Positions 24,149 through 32,452 are shown, counted from the stretch's first letter. The stretch: DNA of 36,782 nucleotides from Candidatus Rokuibacteriota bacterium (GCA_003220615.1 QHTB01000169.1:1-36782); one strand, 5' to 3'. Made by a program: numbers and translations. The notes: a model not told the origin generated them from the letters alone.

Positions 24149-25330
24149 TCAGGCCCCCTGGGGCCCGCCGCCGATCCTGAACATTCCCTCCTGGATCCCG
24201 AGCGCCGCCTTGCCGATCGTCTCCAGCATGCGATCGACCGTCGGAGGCATGAGCGTGGCCGTGCGCACGTCGCGGAAGGCGCGCTCGGCCGGGTAGTCCT
24301 TGTAGGCGCCGCGGCCGCCGACGACCTGGATGACCTTGGAGGTAACCTCCAGGCTCGTCTCGGTGGCCAGGAACTTCGCCTTGTTGGCGAGGTTGCCGCG
24401 CTCGGCGATCTCGGCGCTCTCCCAGCGAGCCGCCGAGTCCTCCAGCACGAGGCGGGCGGCGTCGAGACGCACGGCGAGGCCGCCGATGTGGCGTTGCACC
24501 GTCGGATCCTGGGCGACCGCGATGTTCTCGGGTTTGACGACGCGCTTCTTCGCGTAGTCGATCGCGAAGTCGAGCGCCGCCTCGGCGACGCCGACGTAGA
24601 TCGCCGCGTAGCCGAGGCCGAAGCTCTCGACCACACCGACCTGGATCGCCGAGCCCGGCCGGCCGAGCGCGGCCTCGCGGGGAATCCAGACGCCGGAGAA
24701 CGTCACCGACGGGCTGTAGGTGCCGCGCATACCGAGCGTGTTCCACTTGCCGTCGGTGGTGATCCCGTCGGCGTCGGCCGGGACCAGGGCCAGGACGAGC
24801 GCCTTGCCCATGTCGCTCTCGCCGTCGAGCGCGCACCACACCATGTACTGCGAGGCGCCCAGCGCCATCGTGCAGAAGTGCTTCACGCCGTCGACGGCCC
24901 AGCCCTCGCCCGCCTCGCGGATCGCCGTCTCCATGAGGAGCGTGCGGGAGAGGCTGACCGCGGGCTCGCTGCCCCACGAGCCGAAGAGCCGGCCGTGCTC
25001 GACGACGTCGGCGAAGTAGCGGCGCTTCTGGACCTCGGTGCCCAGCGCCGCGATGAACTTCATCACCGTCGAGTGCATGTGCAGGGTCATCGCGGTGTTG
25101 GCGCAGCCGCGGGCCAGCGCCCGGATGACGGCGACGTAGGTGGCCATGTCGAGGCCTTCGCCGCCGTAGGCGGTGGGGATCCCGATGGCGAGCAGCCGCT
25201 CGCGATGGAGGTCGCGCCAGCTCTCGACGGGATTGACGCCGTCGCGATCGTACCAGGCGGCGCGCGGCGCCAGCGTCTCGCGCGCCAGCCGTGTTGCGGT
25301 CTCGACGATGCTAGGCACCTTGTCGGCCAT
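24149..25330 (-). CDS. Acyl-CoA dehydrogenase-family flavoprotein
   Basis: A 393-residue protein with the acyl-CoA dehydrogenase layout. The N-terminal helical domain contains AYGGEGLDMATYVAVIRALARGC. The middle beta domain has WAVDGVKHFCTMALGASQYMVWCAL. The C-terminal helices have FGLGYAAIYVGVAEAALDFAIDYAKKR and VVGGRGAYKDYPAERAFRDVRTATLMPPTVDRM. In fatty acyl-CoA dehydrogenases the last segment ends in an EGTxxI with catalytic Glu; here it is MPPTVD, so this base is absent and the protein resembles DszC/NcnH-like or other side-branch members. FAD or FMN use is likely. It overlaps livM by 20 bases and precedes the sugar-type importer. The substrate is unknown. Confidence 0.85.
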   Translation of the reverse strand: MADKVPSIVETATRLARETLAPRAAWYDRDGVNPVESWRDLHRERLLAIGIPTAYGGEGLDMATYVAVIRALARGCANTAMTLHMHSTVMKFIAALGTEVQKRRYFADVVEHGRLFGSWGSEPAVSLSRTLLMETAIREAGEGWAVDGVKHFCTMALGASQYMVWCALDGESDMGKALVLALVPADADGITTDGKWNTLGMRGTYSPSVTFSGVWIPREAALGRPGSAIQVGVVESFGLGYAAIYVGVAEAALDFAIDYAKKRVVKPENIAVAQDPTVQRHIGGLAVRLDAARLVLEDSAARWESAEIAERGNLANKAKFLATETSLEVTSKVIQVVGGRGAYKDYPAERAFRDVRTATLMPPTVDRMLETIGKAALGIQEGMFRIGGGPQGA

Positions 25331-26273
25331 AGAGACCTCCCAGCAGTGTTCCCCAAATCCCCCGGGGCAGGAACAGCACGAAGACCATGAAAATGGCGCC
25401 GATGATGAGGGGCCACGATTCGGTGACGATGGCGATCCGGTCCTCGAGCAGGAGCCAGGTGGCCGCGCCCACGAAGGGGCCGAAGAACGTACCGGCGCCT
25501 CCGAGCAGGGTCATGATCACGACCTGCCCCGACGTCGTCCAGTAGAGCGACTCGACCGGCACGACGGTGAGCCGCAGCGCATCCAGCGCACCGGCCAGGC
25601 CCGCGATCATCGCCGAGAAGACGAACGAGAGGAGCTTGACCCTGGCCACGTCGTAGCCGCAGGCGGCGGCGCGGTCGGTGTTCTCGCGGATCGCCTGCAG
25701 CACGGCGCCGAACGGCGATCTCAGGATTCGCTGGAGCCCGAACACCGCGAAGCCGACCAGCACCAGCGCGAAGTAATAGAAGGCCAGCGGTGAGTCGAGG
25801 GAGAGCGTGTAGCCCGGTAGTCGCACGGGCAGGACCGTGATGCCGCGCAGGCCGTCGTCGCCGCCCGTCCAGTCGGCCAGGTGGAACGCGATGAAGTAGA
25901 AGAGCTGCGCGAAGGCCAGGGTCAGCATCGAGAAGTAGATGCCGCGGCGGCGCAGCGCGAAGAAGCCGACGAAGGCGCCCCCCAGCAGCGCGAGACCGAC
26001 GCCGGCGCCGAGCGCCAGCCACAGCGAGCCGACCTTCAGCTTGGCCAGCGCGATGCCGGTGCCGTACGCGCCGAGGCCCCAGTAGGCGGCGTGGCCGAAG
26101 GAGAGCAGTCCCGTGTAGCCGTAGAGCAGGTTGAAGCCGAGAGCCAGCAGCCCGTAGATCAGCACCTGGGTGGCCAGCGCCTTGTAGGGCACCACGAACG
26201 GAAAGATCCCGAAGACGACGAAGAAGGCCAGCACCGGATGCCGGCCGATGACGTCGCCGACGCGCCGGATCAT
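25311..26273 (-). CDS. livM: Branched-chain amino-acid-type ABC permease LivM
   Basis: A 320-residue permease with about nine hydrophobic segments. Family blocks are ALGFNLLYGYTGLLSFGHAAYWGLGAYG near residues 40-67, GFFALRRRGIYFSMLTLAFAQLFYF near 103-127, and the EAA-like segment AIRENTDRAAACGYDVARVKLLSFVFSAMIAGLAGAL near 198-234. It forms the channel with LivH. ATG 26273 overlaps the stop of the last 21-codon mini-ORF (ATGA). No ribosome site precedes it: the bases upstream are the GCTCCGTTCA of the repeat. Its translation is therefore predicted to depend on re-initiation. It overlaps the flavoprotein gene at its 3' end. Confidence 0.92.
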   Translation of the reverse strand: MIRRVGDVIGRHPVLAFFVVFGIFPFVVPYKALATQVLIYGLLALGFNLLYGYTGLLSFGHAAYWGLGAYGTGIALAKLKVGSLWLALGAGVGLALLGGAFVGFFALRRRGIYFSMLTLAFAQLFYFIAFHLADWTGGDDGLRGITVLPVRLPGYTLSLDSPLAFYYFALVLVGFAVFGLQRILRSPFGAVLQAIRENTDRAAACGYDVARVKLLSFVFSAMIAGLAGALDALRLTVVPVESLYWTTSGQVVIMTLLGGAGTFFGPFVGAATWLLLEDRIAIVTESWPLIIGAIFMVFVLFLPRGIWGTLLGGLYGRQGA

Positions 26274-26335
26274 TGAACGGAGCGCGAGCCCGGCTCGGGC
26301 CGCGGGTGGCGAGCGCTGGGTACGCGGGGCCTCAT
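26270..26335 (-). CDS. Mini-ORF 3 of the livH-livM repeat array
   Basis: A 21-codon frame beginning MRPRVPSARHPRPEPG and ending SVQ. Its ATG overlaps the mini-ORF 2 stop and its TGA overlaps the livM start. It is basic and Pro-rich, with no known family. It may have no function as a peptide and serve only as a relay for ribosomes. No ribosome site of its own is visible. Confidence 0.35.
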   Translation of the reverse strand: MRPRVPSARHPRPEPGSRSVQ

Positions 26336-26456
26336 TGAACGGAGCGCGAGCCCGGCTCGGGCCGAGGGTGGCGAGCGATGGGTACGCGGGGATTCATTGA
26401 ACGGAGCGCGAGCCCGGCTCGGGCCGAAGGTGGCGAGCGATGGGTACGCGTGGCTT
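26271..26456. repeat. Three exact-period 62-bp tandem repeats between livH and livM
   Basis: Copies occupy 26271-26332, 26333-26394 and 26395-26456, differing from each other at 3 to 5 positions, mostly near the ends. Each contains the palindrome CGAGCC-C-GGCTCG (26285-26297 in the first copy) and a boundary that reads TCAT on this strand, ATGA on the coding strand. The period is not a multiple of three, yet every copy is open in the same relative frame from ATG to TGA because the overlap shifts the frame each time. Confidence 0.9.
26332..26397 (-). CDS. Mini-ORF 2 of the livH-livM repeat array
   Basis: A 21-codon frame beginning MNPRVPIARHPRPEPG, the middle unit. Start and stop each overlap the neighbouring mini-ORFs by ATGA. 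It is near identical to units 1 and 3 at the residue level. Confidence 0.35.
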   Translation of the reverse strand: MNPRVPIARHPRPEPGSRSVQ

Positions 26457-26459
26457 CAT
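26394..26459 (-). CDS. Mini-ORF 1 of the livH-livM repeat array
   Basis: A 21-codon frame beginning MKPRVPIARHLRPEPG. Its ATG overlaps the livH stop. Unlike units 2 and 3 it has a purine-rich AGGCAGGA in the livH tail, about 8 bases upstream, which could be the ribosome site that once served livM. Confidence 0.4.
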   Translation of the reverse strand: MKPRVPIARHLRPEPGSRSVQ

Positions 26460-27340
26460 TCGAGCAGTCCTGCCTCGCCGAAGAGTCCGCTGGGGCGGAC
26501 GAGCAGGACGAGCGCCATGACGACGAAGACCATGATCTCGGAGAGCTTCGGCGCGAAGAACGTCGTGAGGCTCACGACCTCGCCGATGATGATGCCGGCC
26601 ACGACCGCGCCGAGCAGGCTCCCCATGCCGCCGACCACCACGACCACGAACGACTCGATCACCATCGTGATGCCCATCTCGGGATAGACGGGGCGCATCG
26701 GGCCGGCCAGGATGCCGGCCAGGCCGGCGAGCCCGGCGCCGATGCCGAAGACGAGCAGCCAGACGCGGCCGAGGTCGAGGCCGAGGGCGCGCACCATGAG
26801 CGGATCGCGCGAGCCGGCCCGGATGATCAGGCCGACGTTGGTGCGCTCGAGGAACAGCCAGAGGCCGACGAGCACGAGCATGGTGACCGCGATGACGAAG
26901 AAGCGATAGAGCGGGAACGTCATGAAGCCGAGATCGAGGGCGCCGCTGAGCGCGCGGGGCGGGTCGATGGTCAGCCCGATCTTGCCCCAGACGATGCGGA
27001 CGGCTTCCACCACGACCAGCGAGAGGCCGAACGTGAGCAGGAGGGGATCGTCGATCGAGCGGCCGTAGAGAGGACGCACGAGCACCCGCTCGATCGCGAG
27101 CCCCAGGACGAACACCATGAGGGGCGCGACCACCAGCGAGAGCCAGAAGTTCTTCGTGAGCCCGAGCAGGAACACGCCGAAGTACGCCCCGAGCATGTAG
27201 AGCGCGCCGTGGGCGAAATTCACCACCGTCATCAACCCGAAGATCAGGCTGAGGCCGATGGCGAGCAGCACGAAGATCCCCCCGAGCACGAGGCCCGTGA
27301 AGATCTGGGCGGCGAGCGCCGACGCCGAGACGTCGAACAC
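26456..27340 (-). CDS. livH: Branched-chain amino-acid-type ABC permease LivH
   Basis: A 294-residue permease with about eight membrane segments. Family blocks: GLVLGGIFVLLAIGLSLIFGLMTVVNFAHGALYMLGAY near residues 16-53, ERVLVRPLYGRSIDDPLLLTFGLSLVV near 84-110, the EAA-like IIRAGSRDPLMVRALGLDLGRVWLLVFGIGAGLAGLAG near 177-214, and VVVVGGMGSLLGAVVAGIIIGEV near 235-257. It is nine bases downstream of livK. Its TGA overlaps the first mini-ORF start. Confidence 0.93.
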   Translation of the reverse strand: MFDVSASALAAQIFTGLVLGGIFVLLAIGLSLIFGLMTVVNFAHGALYMLGAYFGVFLLGLTKNFWLSLVVAPLMVFVLGLAIERVLVRPLYGRSIDDPLLLTFGLSLVVVEAVRIVWGKIGLTIDPPRALSGALDLGFMTFPLYRFFVIAVTMLVLVGLWLFLERTNVGLIIRAGSRDPLMVRALGLDLGRVWLLVFGIGAGLAGLAGILAGPMRPVYPEMGITMVIESFVVVVVGGMGSLLGAVVAGIIIGEVVSLTTFFAPKLSEIMVFVVMALVLLVRPSGLFGEAGLLE

Positions 27341-27349
27341 GTAGGGCCG

Positions 27350-28567
27350 CTAGGCCAGGCCCTTTTCGGCGCAGGAGCGGTCGAGCTCCTCGTTGGCCGG
27401 GATGCGGGCCACGACCTCGACGATGCCCCACTCACCGCGCGTCTTGCCGGGCTGGCGTCCCTTCAGGATCCACATGTCCTGGAACGACTTGCCGTCGCAC
27501 GCGCGCCACCACTGCTTGCCCTTGTAATGGTCGTACTCGCGGCTGGCGCGCAGCGCATCGGCCACGACCTTGGGCTCGGTGGACTTCGTCAGCTCGATGC
27601 CGCGCGCGACTTCCATGACGCCGCTGTACGCGTACGCACCGTAGTCGCCGGCCGGCATCCCGAAGCGCTTCTGGTGGGCGTCGTTGTAGCGCTTGGCCTG
27701 CGGGACCGTGTCGGCGAGCTCCCAGTAGAAGTTGGTGCCGCCGTAGATGTCGGCGTACACCTCGGCGCCGCCTTCCTTGAGCTGGGGCAGCCAGAGCAGC
27801 GGCTGGACGACCGGGGTCGTCTTCTTCATCCCGAAGCTCGCGTACTGCTTCAGGAAGGCGATGTTGTCGGCGCCCGGCGTGACGCTGTAAATCGCCTCTG
27901 GCTTGGCCGCCTGGATCTTCGGCAGGTGGGCCGAGAACTCGGCGTTGCCGAGCGGGTAGGGCGTGGTGCCCACGATCGTCGCGCCGTTCTTCTGCGCCAC
28001 GTCGGCGAAGACGGCATTGTTTTGCTTGCCCCACGCGTAGTCGGCGTACACGACCCACCACTTCTTGGCGACGTTCTTCACCGCCCAGCCGCCGACCGCC
28101 CGCGTGGTGATGGTCGGGTTCAGCGCCTCGTGGAAGGTGAGCGGGCTCGTGTCGGGCTTGGCGCTGATCTCGTCGGACTGGCTGACCGAGATGAAGAGCA
28201 CGCCGGACTTCTTGGTCTGCTCGTTGATGGCCATCTGCACGTGGGCGGCGAGGCCGCCGACGACGAATTGCACGTGCTCGTTCTCGATCAACTCCTTCGT
28301 CCGCTGGGCGCCGATGGCGGGCTTGAGCTGGTCGTCGCGGAAGAGCACCTCGACCTTGCGGCCCAGGATGCCGTTCTTCGCGTTCAGCTCTTCCATGGCC
28401 AGGGTCGCGCCGCGTTGCTGGTCGACGGCGAGCGCACCGAACGGGCCCGTCAGAGGGAGCGGGAAGCCGATCTTGATCACGTCCTTGCTCTGGGCCCGGA
28501 GGATCGCTGGAAAGCCGAAGACCGCAGCGCCGGCCGCGGTCGTGGTCAGAAATGTGCGACGGTTCAT
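27350..28567 (-). CDS. livK: Branched-chain amino-acid-type ABC substrate-binding protein LivK
   Basis: A 405-residue periplasmic binding protein. The N-terminus MNRRTFLTTTAAGAAVFGFPAI carries an RRTFL twin-arginine-like motif, so export by Tat is possible. The mature part begins VIKIGFPLPLTGPFGALAVDQQRGATLAMEELNAK, the type I periplasmic fold of the Liv/amide-urea group, with VVGGLAAHVQMAINEQTKKSGVLFISVSQSD and YADYAWGKQNNAVFADVAQKNGATIVGT. Trp and Tyr residues near KQWWRACDG suggest an aromatic or large ligand pocket. ATG 28567 has AGGAGG 6 bases upstream. It is the first gene of the operon and has a strong promoter. Confidence 0.92.
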   Translation of the reverse strand: MNRRTFLTTTAAGAAVFGFPAILRAQSKDVIKIGFPLPLTGPFGALAVDQQRGATLAMEELNAKNGILGRKVEVLFRDDQLKPAIGAQRTKELIENEHVQFVVGGLAAHVQMAINEQTKKSGVLFISVSQSDEISAKPDTSPLTFHEALNPTITTRAVGGWAVKNVAKKWWVVYADYAWGKQNNAVFADVAQKNGATIVGTTPYPLGNAEFSAHLPKIQAAKPEAIYSVTPGADNIAFLKQYASFGMKKTTPVVQPLLWLPQLKEGGAEVYADIYGGTNFYWELADTVPQAKRYNDAHQKRFGMPAGDYGAYAYSGVMEVARGIELTKSTEPKVVADALRASREYDHYKGKQWWRACDGKSFQDMWILKGRQPGKTRGEWGIVEVVARIPANEELDRSCAEKGLA

Positions 28568-28641
28568 TGCCGCCTCCTGTCGTCAGGCGTCACGCAGATC
28601 CCGGGGACGCGCCAGGCGGTTCCCGGGCGTGAAGTGGAGCG

Positions 28642-28670
28642 ATCATAGGAGCGCCGCCCAGTCGTGTCAA
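28642..28670 (-). promoter_or_regulatory. Consensus sigma-70 promoter of the livK operon
   Basis: On the minus strand TTGACA (28670-28665) and TATGAT (28647-28642) are separated by exactly 17 bases. The predicted start of transcription is near 28635, giving a leader of about 70 bases before livK. It is the best promoter match in the window and lies in the divergent region with the CoxL-like gene. Confidence 0.65.
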
Positions 28671-28691
28671 CGTGGTACAGTCCCGCCCGCG

Positions 28692-31034
28692 ATGCCGCAC
28701 GTGGGCTCGAGCGCCAGGCGCGGCGACGACCCGCGCCTGCTCACCGGCCGTGGCCGCTACGTGGACGACGTGACGTTGCCGCGCATGGTCCACGTCGCGT
28801 TCGTGCGCAGCCCGCACGCTCACGCCCGCGTCGTCGGGATCGACGCCGGAGATGCACGACGCGCGCCCGGCGTGGCGTGCGTGCTGACCGGCGGTGACAC
28901 CGCGCGGCTCTGCAAGCCCTATCGCGGAATCCTCGAGCACTACCGGGGCATGAAGACCGGCGCCATGCTGCCCCTGGCCACCGATCGCGTGCGCTACGTG
29001 GGCGAGCCCGTCGCGGTGGTCGCCGCCGAGACGCGGGCCCAGGCCGAGGATGGAGCCGAGCGCGTAGTCGCTCGTTACGATCCGCTGCCCGCCGTGCTGA
29101 GCCCCGACGCTGCGCTGGCGCCCGACGCGCCGCTCATCCACGACGAGCTCGCCGACAACCTGATCTACGCGACCGAGCTCGCCACCGGCGACGTCGACGC
29201 GGCCCGCGCGCGTGCCCATCGCACGTACCGGCGCACGTTCAGGGTGGGCCGTCACACCGGCGTGCCGATGGAGCCGCGCGGCCTCGTCGCCGATTTCGAT
29301 CCGTCGACGCGCGCGCTCACCGTGTGGATCTCGACGCAGGTGCCGCACATGATGCAGGCGGTGCTGGCCGATCTCTTCGGCCTGCCCGAGCACCGCGTGC
29401 GGGTGATCGCGCCCGACGTCGGCGGCTCGTTCGGCATCAAGATCCACGTCTACCAGGACGACCTGGCGGCCGTCGCGCTGGCGCTCACGCTCGGCCGCCC
29501 CGTGAAGTTCGTGGCCACGCGGCATGAATCGTTCCTCTCCGACATCCACGCGCGGGAGCAGACGGTCGCGGTCGAGGTCGCCGCGACCGCTGACGGGACG
29601 TTGCTGGCCATGAGCGGATCCATCACGGCCGCCGTCGGCCCGTACTCCGCCTTCCCGCGCTCGAGCGTCGTCGAGGGTGGCCAGGTCCTGAGGCTGCTGC
29701 CCGGGCCCTACCGGCTGAGCGACTACCGGGCGTCGCTGCGCGTCGTCGCGCAGAACAAGGTGATCACGTCGCAGTACCGCGCGGTCGGTCATCCCATCGC
29801 GACGGCCGTCACCGAGAGCATGATCGACGTGATCGCGCGCGATCTCGGCCTCGATCCCGCCGACGTGCGCCGGAGGAACTTGCTGAGCGCCGATGAGCTG
29901 CCCTATACCTCGGCCGCCGGCAACGTGTACGACAGCGGATCGTTCCAGGAATCCTTCGAGCGGTTGCTCGACGTGGCGAAGTACGCCGAGCTCCGGCGCG
30001 AGCAGGCGGCCGCCCGTGCGGCGGGACGTCACGTCGGCATCGGGCTCGCGTGCTTCCTGGAGCTGACCGGGCCGGGCGCTCAGTTCTACGGGATCGGGGG
30101 AGCGCCGATCTCCGGCCAGGAAGGGACGACGGTGAGGCTCGAGCCGTCGGGCGCCGTCACGGCGCTGGCCGGCGTGACCAACCAGGGGCAGGGAACGCCG
30201 ACGGCGCTCGCCCAGATCATCGCCGACGAGCTCGGCGTCGCGCTCGACGCGATCACCGTGATCTCCGGGGACACCGCGATGGTGCCGTATGGCGGTGGCA
30301 CGTGGGCGAGCCGTGGCATGCCGATCGGCGGCGGCGCCACGCTCCTGGCCGCCCGCGCGCTCGCCGACAAGATCAAGCGCATAGCAGCCGTGCTGCTGGA
30401 AGCTCACGCCGACGACATCGAGCTGCAGAACGGCCGCGCCGTGGTGCGGGGCACCGACCACGGCCTCGGTCTCCGCGACCTCGCCCGCGCCGTGCACTTC
30501 CGATCCAACGAGCTGCGCGGCCTCGAGCCGAGCGTGGACGCCACCGTCCACTACACCAATCCGAAGGCGTGGACCTTCACCAACGGCGCGCACCTCGCCG
30601 TGGTCGACGTCGACGTGGAGACGGGGCGCGTGCGGCTGCTGCGCTACGTGACCGTGGACGACTGCGGCCGTATCGTGAATCCCGCGCTCGTCGCCGGCCA
30701 GATCGTGGGCGGCGTCACCCAGGGCCTCGGTGGCGCGTTGATGGAGCACTGCGCGTACGACGAGGCCGGCCAGCTCCTGACGACGACGCTGATGGATTAC
30801 GCGATCCCGAAGGCGAGCGACGTGCCGCCGATCGAGTGCCACCATCTCGAGACGCCGGCGCCGCACCTGGCCGGCGGCTTCAAGGGCGCGGGCGAGGCCG
30901 GCACCACCGGTGCTCCGGCCGCCGTGCTGAACGCCGTGAACGACGCGTTGGCGCCGCTCGGCGTCATGATCACCGAGCAGCCGATCACGCCCGAGCGCGT
31001 CCTGCGCGCCCTCGGCCGCGTTCCCGGACTCTAG
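28692..31034 (+). CDS. CoxL/xanthine-dehydrogenase-type molybdenum hydroxylase large subunit
   Basis: A 780-residue molybdopterin protein. The N-terminal domain starts RRGDDPRLLTGRGRYVDDVTLPRMVHVAFVRSPHAHARV. Cofactor loops are VGGSFGIKIHVYQDD near 255, the site-specific loop SQYRAVGHPIA at about 360-370, VTNQGQGTPTALAQIIADELG near 495, and the catalytic Glu in GAGEAGTTGAPAAVLNAVNDAL (Glu735). The loop YRAVG does not match the CO dehydrogenase form I AYRCSFR and is only near the form II AYRGAGR, so the substrate is not CO by this criterion. Medium FAD and small iron-sulfur subunits are not adjacent. The livK gene is divergent; the amidase converges with a 4-base overlap. ATG 28692 has no ribosome site and lies about ten bases after a possible -10 (TACAGT, 28676-28681), so it may be leaderless. 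Confidence 0.9.
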   Translation: MPHVGSSARRGDDPRLLTGRGRYVDDVTLPRMVHVAFVRSPHAHARVVGIDAGDARRAPGVACVLTGGDTARLCKPYRGILEHYRGMKTGAMLPLATDRVRYVGEPVAVVAAETRAQAEDGAERVVARYDPLPAVLSPDAALAPDAPLIHDELADNLIYATELATGDVDAARARAHRTYRRTFRVGRHTGVPMEPRGLVADFDPSTRALTVWISTQVPHMMQAVLADLFGLPEHRVRVIAPDVGGSFGIKIHVYQDDLAAVALALTLGRPVKFVATRHESFLSDIHAREQTVAVEVAATADGTLLAMSGSITAAVGPYSAFPRSSVVEGGQVLRLLPGPYRLSDYRASLRVVAQNKVITSQYRAVGHPIATAVTESMIDVIARDLGLDPADVRRRNLLSADELPYTSAAGNVYDSGSFQESFERLLDVAKYAELRREQAAARAAGRHVGIGLACFLELTGPGAQFYGIGGAPISGQEGTTVRLEPSGAVTALAGVTNQGQGTPTALAQIIADELGVALDAITVISGDTAMVPYGGGTWASRGMPIGGGATLLAARALADKIKRIAAVLLEAHADDIELQNGRAVVRGTDHGLGLRDLARAVHFRSNELRGLEPSVDATVHYTNPKAWTFTNGAHLAVVDVDVETGRVRLLRYVTVDDCGRIVNPALVAGQIVGGVTQGLGGALMEHCAYDEAGQLLTTTLMDYAIPKASDVPPIECHHLETPAPHLAGGFKGAGEAGTTGAPAAVLNAVNDALAPLGVMITEQPITPERVLRALGRVPGL

Positions 31035-32452
31035 AGCGTCGGCCTCCGCTCGAACCAGGGGCGCGCGGCTTCGAGTTGGGAGCCCAGGCGGAACAGCGTC
31101 CCCTCGTCGCCGAAGCAAGCGACGAGCTGGACAGCAATCGGCAGGCCCTGGGCCTGGCCGAGCGGCAGCATCATCGCCGGCTGGCCGGTCAGGTTGAACC
31201 ACACCGTGAACGGCGAGAAATGGAAGACGCGCCGCCAGTACTCGTCGAAGTCGTCGAGCATCATGTCGATGAAGCCCAGCTTGGGCGGCAGCGTGGCGAG
31301 CCCCGGCGTCAGCAGCACGTCGTAGCGTGAGTGGAACGCCGCCATCTGGCGGCCGAGCCGGTGCATCGTCTGCGTGGCCCGCACGTAGTCGGCGGCGCTC
31401 ACACGCTCGCCCCGCTGTGCGGTCGCCCACGTCACGCGCTCGACGTCACTCGGACCGGCTTTCTTGCCCGTCGGATGGCCGGCGAGGTTGACCACGGTGT
31501 TGGCGGCGGCGAGCGTGAGGAACGTCGGCACGACCGCAGCGCCGTCGATCTCGGGGTCCGCGGCCTCGACGTCGTGACCCAGATCGGTGCAGAGCCTCAC
31601 GGTCTCGGCGAGGGCGTCGAGACTCTCGCGCTCGACCTTGGCGCCGTTCGGCGTTTTGGCCGTCCAGGCGATGCGCAGCCGCCCGGGTGTCGCTCCGATC
31701 TCGGCCGGATATGGACGGGCCGGCGCCGGCGCAGCGTACGGATCGCCGGGCCCGGTTCCCGCCGTCGCGTCGAGCAGCGCGGCGCAATCACGCACGGTGA
31801 GCGTCACGGCGTGCTCGGTCGAGCAGCCGCCGAGGCCCTCGCCGGTGTAGGGCGCGAACGTGTTGCGCCCGCGCGTCGGCTTGAGGCCGACCAGGCCACA
31901 GCACGCGGCCGGCGCGCGGATCGATCCGAAGCCGTCGCTGGCGTGGGCCATCGGCAGGATGCGGGCGCCCACCGCCGCGGCCGCGCCACCGCTGGAGCCG
32001 CCGGAGATGCGCGTGAGGTCCCACGGCGTCCGGGTCGGGCCATAGAGCTGCGGCTCGCACGTCAACGACAGTCCGAGCTCGCAGGAATTGGTGCGGCCGA
32101 AGAAGACGAGGCCGGTGCGCTTGAGACGCTTGACGTGCTCGCTGTCGGCGGTGGCCGGTGGCGAGTCGGCGAAGAAGCGCGAGCCGCGCGTCATCGGCAC
32201 GCCGGCCAGCACCGCGGTGAGGTCCTTCAAGAGGAACGGGACGCCCCGGAAGGGCCCGTCGGGCAGGCCGTCGGCGATCTGCTTGCGCCCGTAGTCGTAG
32301 AGGCGCATGACGACGGCGTTGATCTTTGGATTCCGCGCCTCGACGAGCGCGATGGCGGATTCGAGCAGCTCGAGCGGCGTCACCTTGCCGCCGTGAACGA
32401 GCGCGGCCAGCCCGAGCGCGTCGTAGTGCTCGTAGTCGGGGAATGTCTTCAT
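31031..32452 (-). CDS. Amidase-signature hydrolase
   Basis: A 473-residue amidase-signature enzyme. The catalytic triad is visible: Lys in [16 protein letters not shown] near residue 76, the cis-Ser in [14 protein letters not shown] near 150, and the nucleophile Ser in [26 protein letters not shown] near 175. The SDGxGSIR form, rather than the commoner TDTGGSIR, is shared with NylA-like 6-aminohexanoate-cyclic-dimer hydrolases and some aryl amidases, so a cyclic or linear amide is possible. It acts in the cytoplasm; no signal peptide. It converges on the molybdenum hydroxylase gene with a 4-base overlap and has its own start 73 bases from the protease stop. Confidence 0.92.
   Translation of the reverse strand: MKTFPDYEHYDALGLAALVHGGKVTPLELLESAIALVEARNPKINAVVMRLYDYGRKQIADGLPDGPFRGVPFLLKDLTAVLAGVPMTRGSRFFADSPPATADSEHVKRLKRTGLVFFGRTNSCELGLSLTCEPQLYGPTRTPWDLTRISGGSSGGAAAAVGARILPMAHASDGFGSIRAPAACCGLVGLKPTRGRNTFAPYTGEGLGGCSTEHAVTLTVRDCAALLDATAGTGPGDPYAAPAPARPYPAEIGATPGRLRIAWTAKTPNGAKVERESLDALAETVRLCTDLGHDVEAADPEIDGAAVVPTFLTLAAANTVVNLAGHPTGKKAGPSDVERVTWATAQRGERVSAADYVRATQTMHRLGRQMAAFHSRYDVLLTPGLATLPPKLGFIDMMLDDFDEYWRRVFHFSPFTVWFNLTGQPAMMLPLGQAQGLPIAVQLVACFGDEGTLFRLGSQLEAARPWFERRPTL

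Noticed and set aside
22613..25390. 925-codon plus-strand frame over the sugar-binding protein and flavoprotein genes
   Set aside because: Antisense shadow with no domain pattern; the minus-strand genes carry clear family motifs.
26271..26456. CRISPR-like array
   Set aside because: The repeats are directly adjacent without unique spacers, and no cas genes are present.
26378..28648. 756-codon plus-strand frame over livH and livK
   Set aside because: Acidic, His-rich, repetitive composition typical of antisense high-GC frames; no motif.
28590..31430. 946-codon minus-strand frame over the CoxL-like gene
   Set aside because: Antisense shadow; the plus strand has cofactor loops and catalytic residues.
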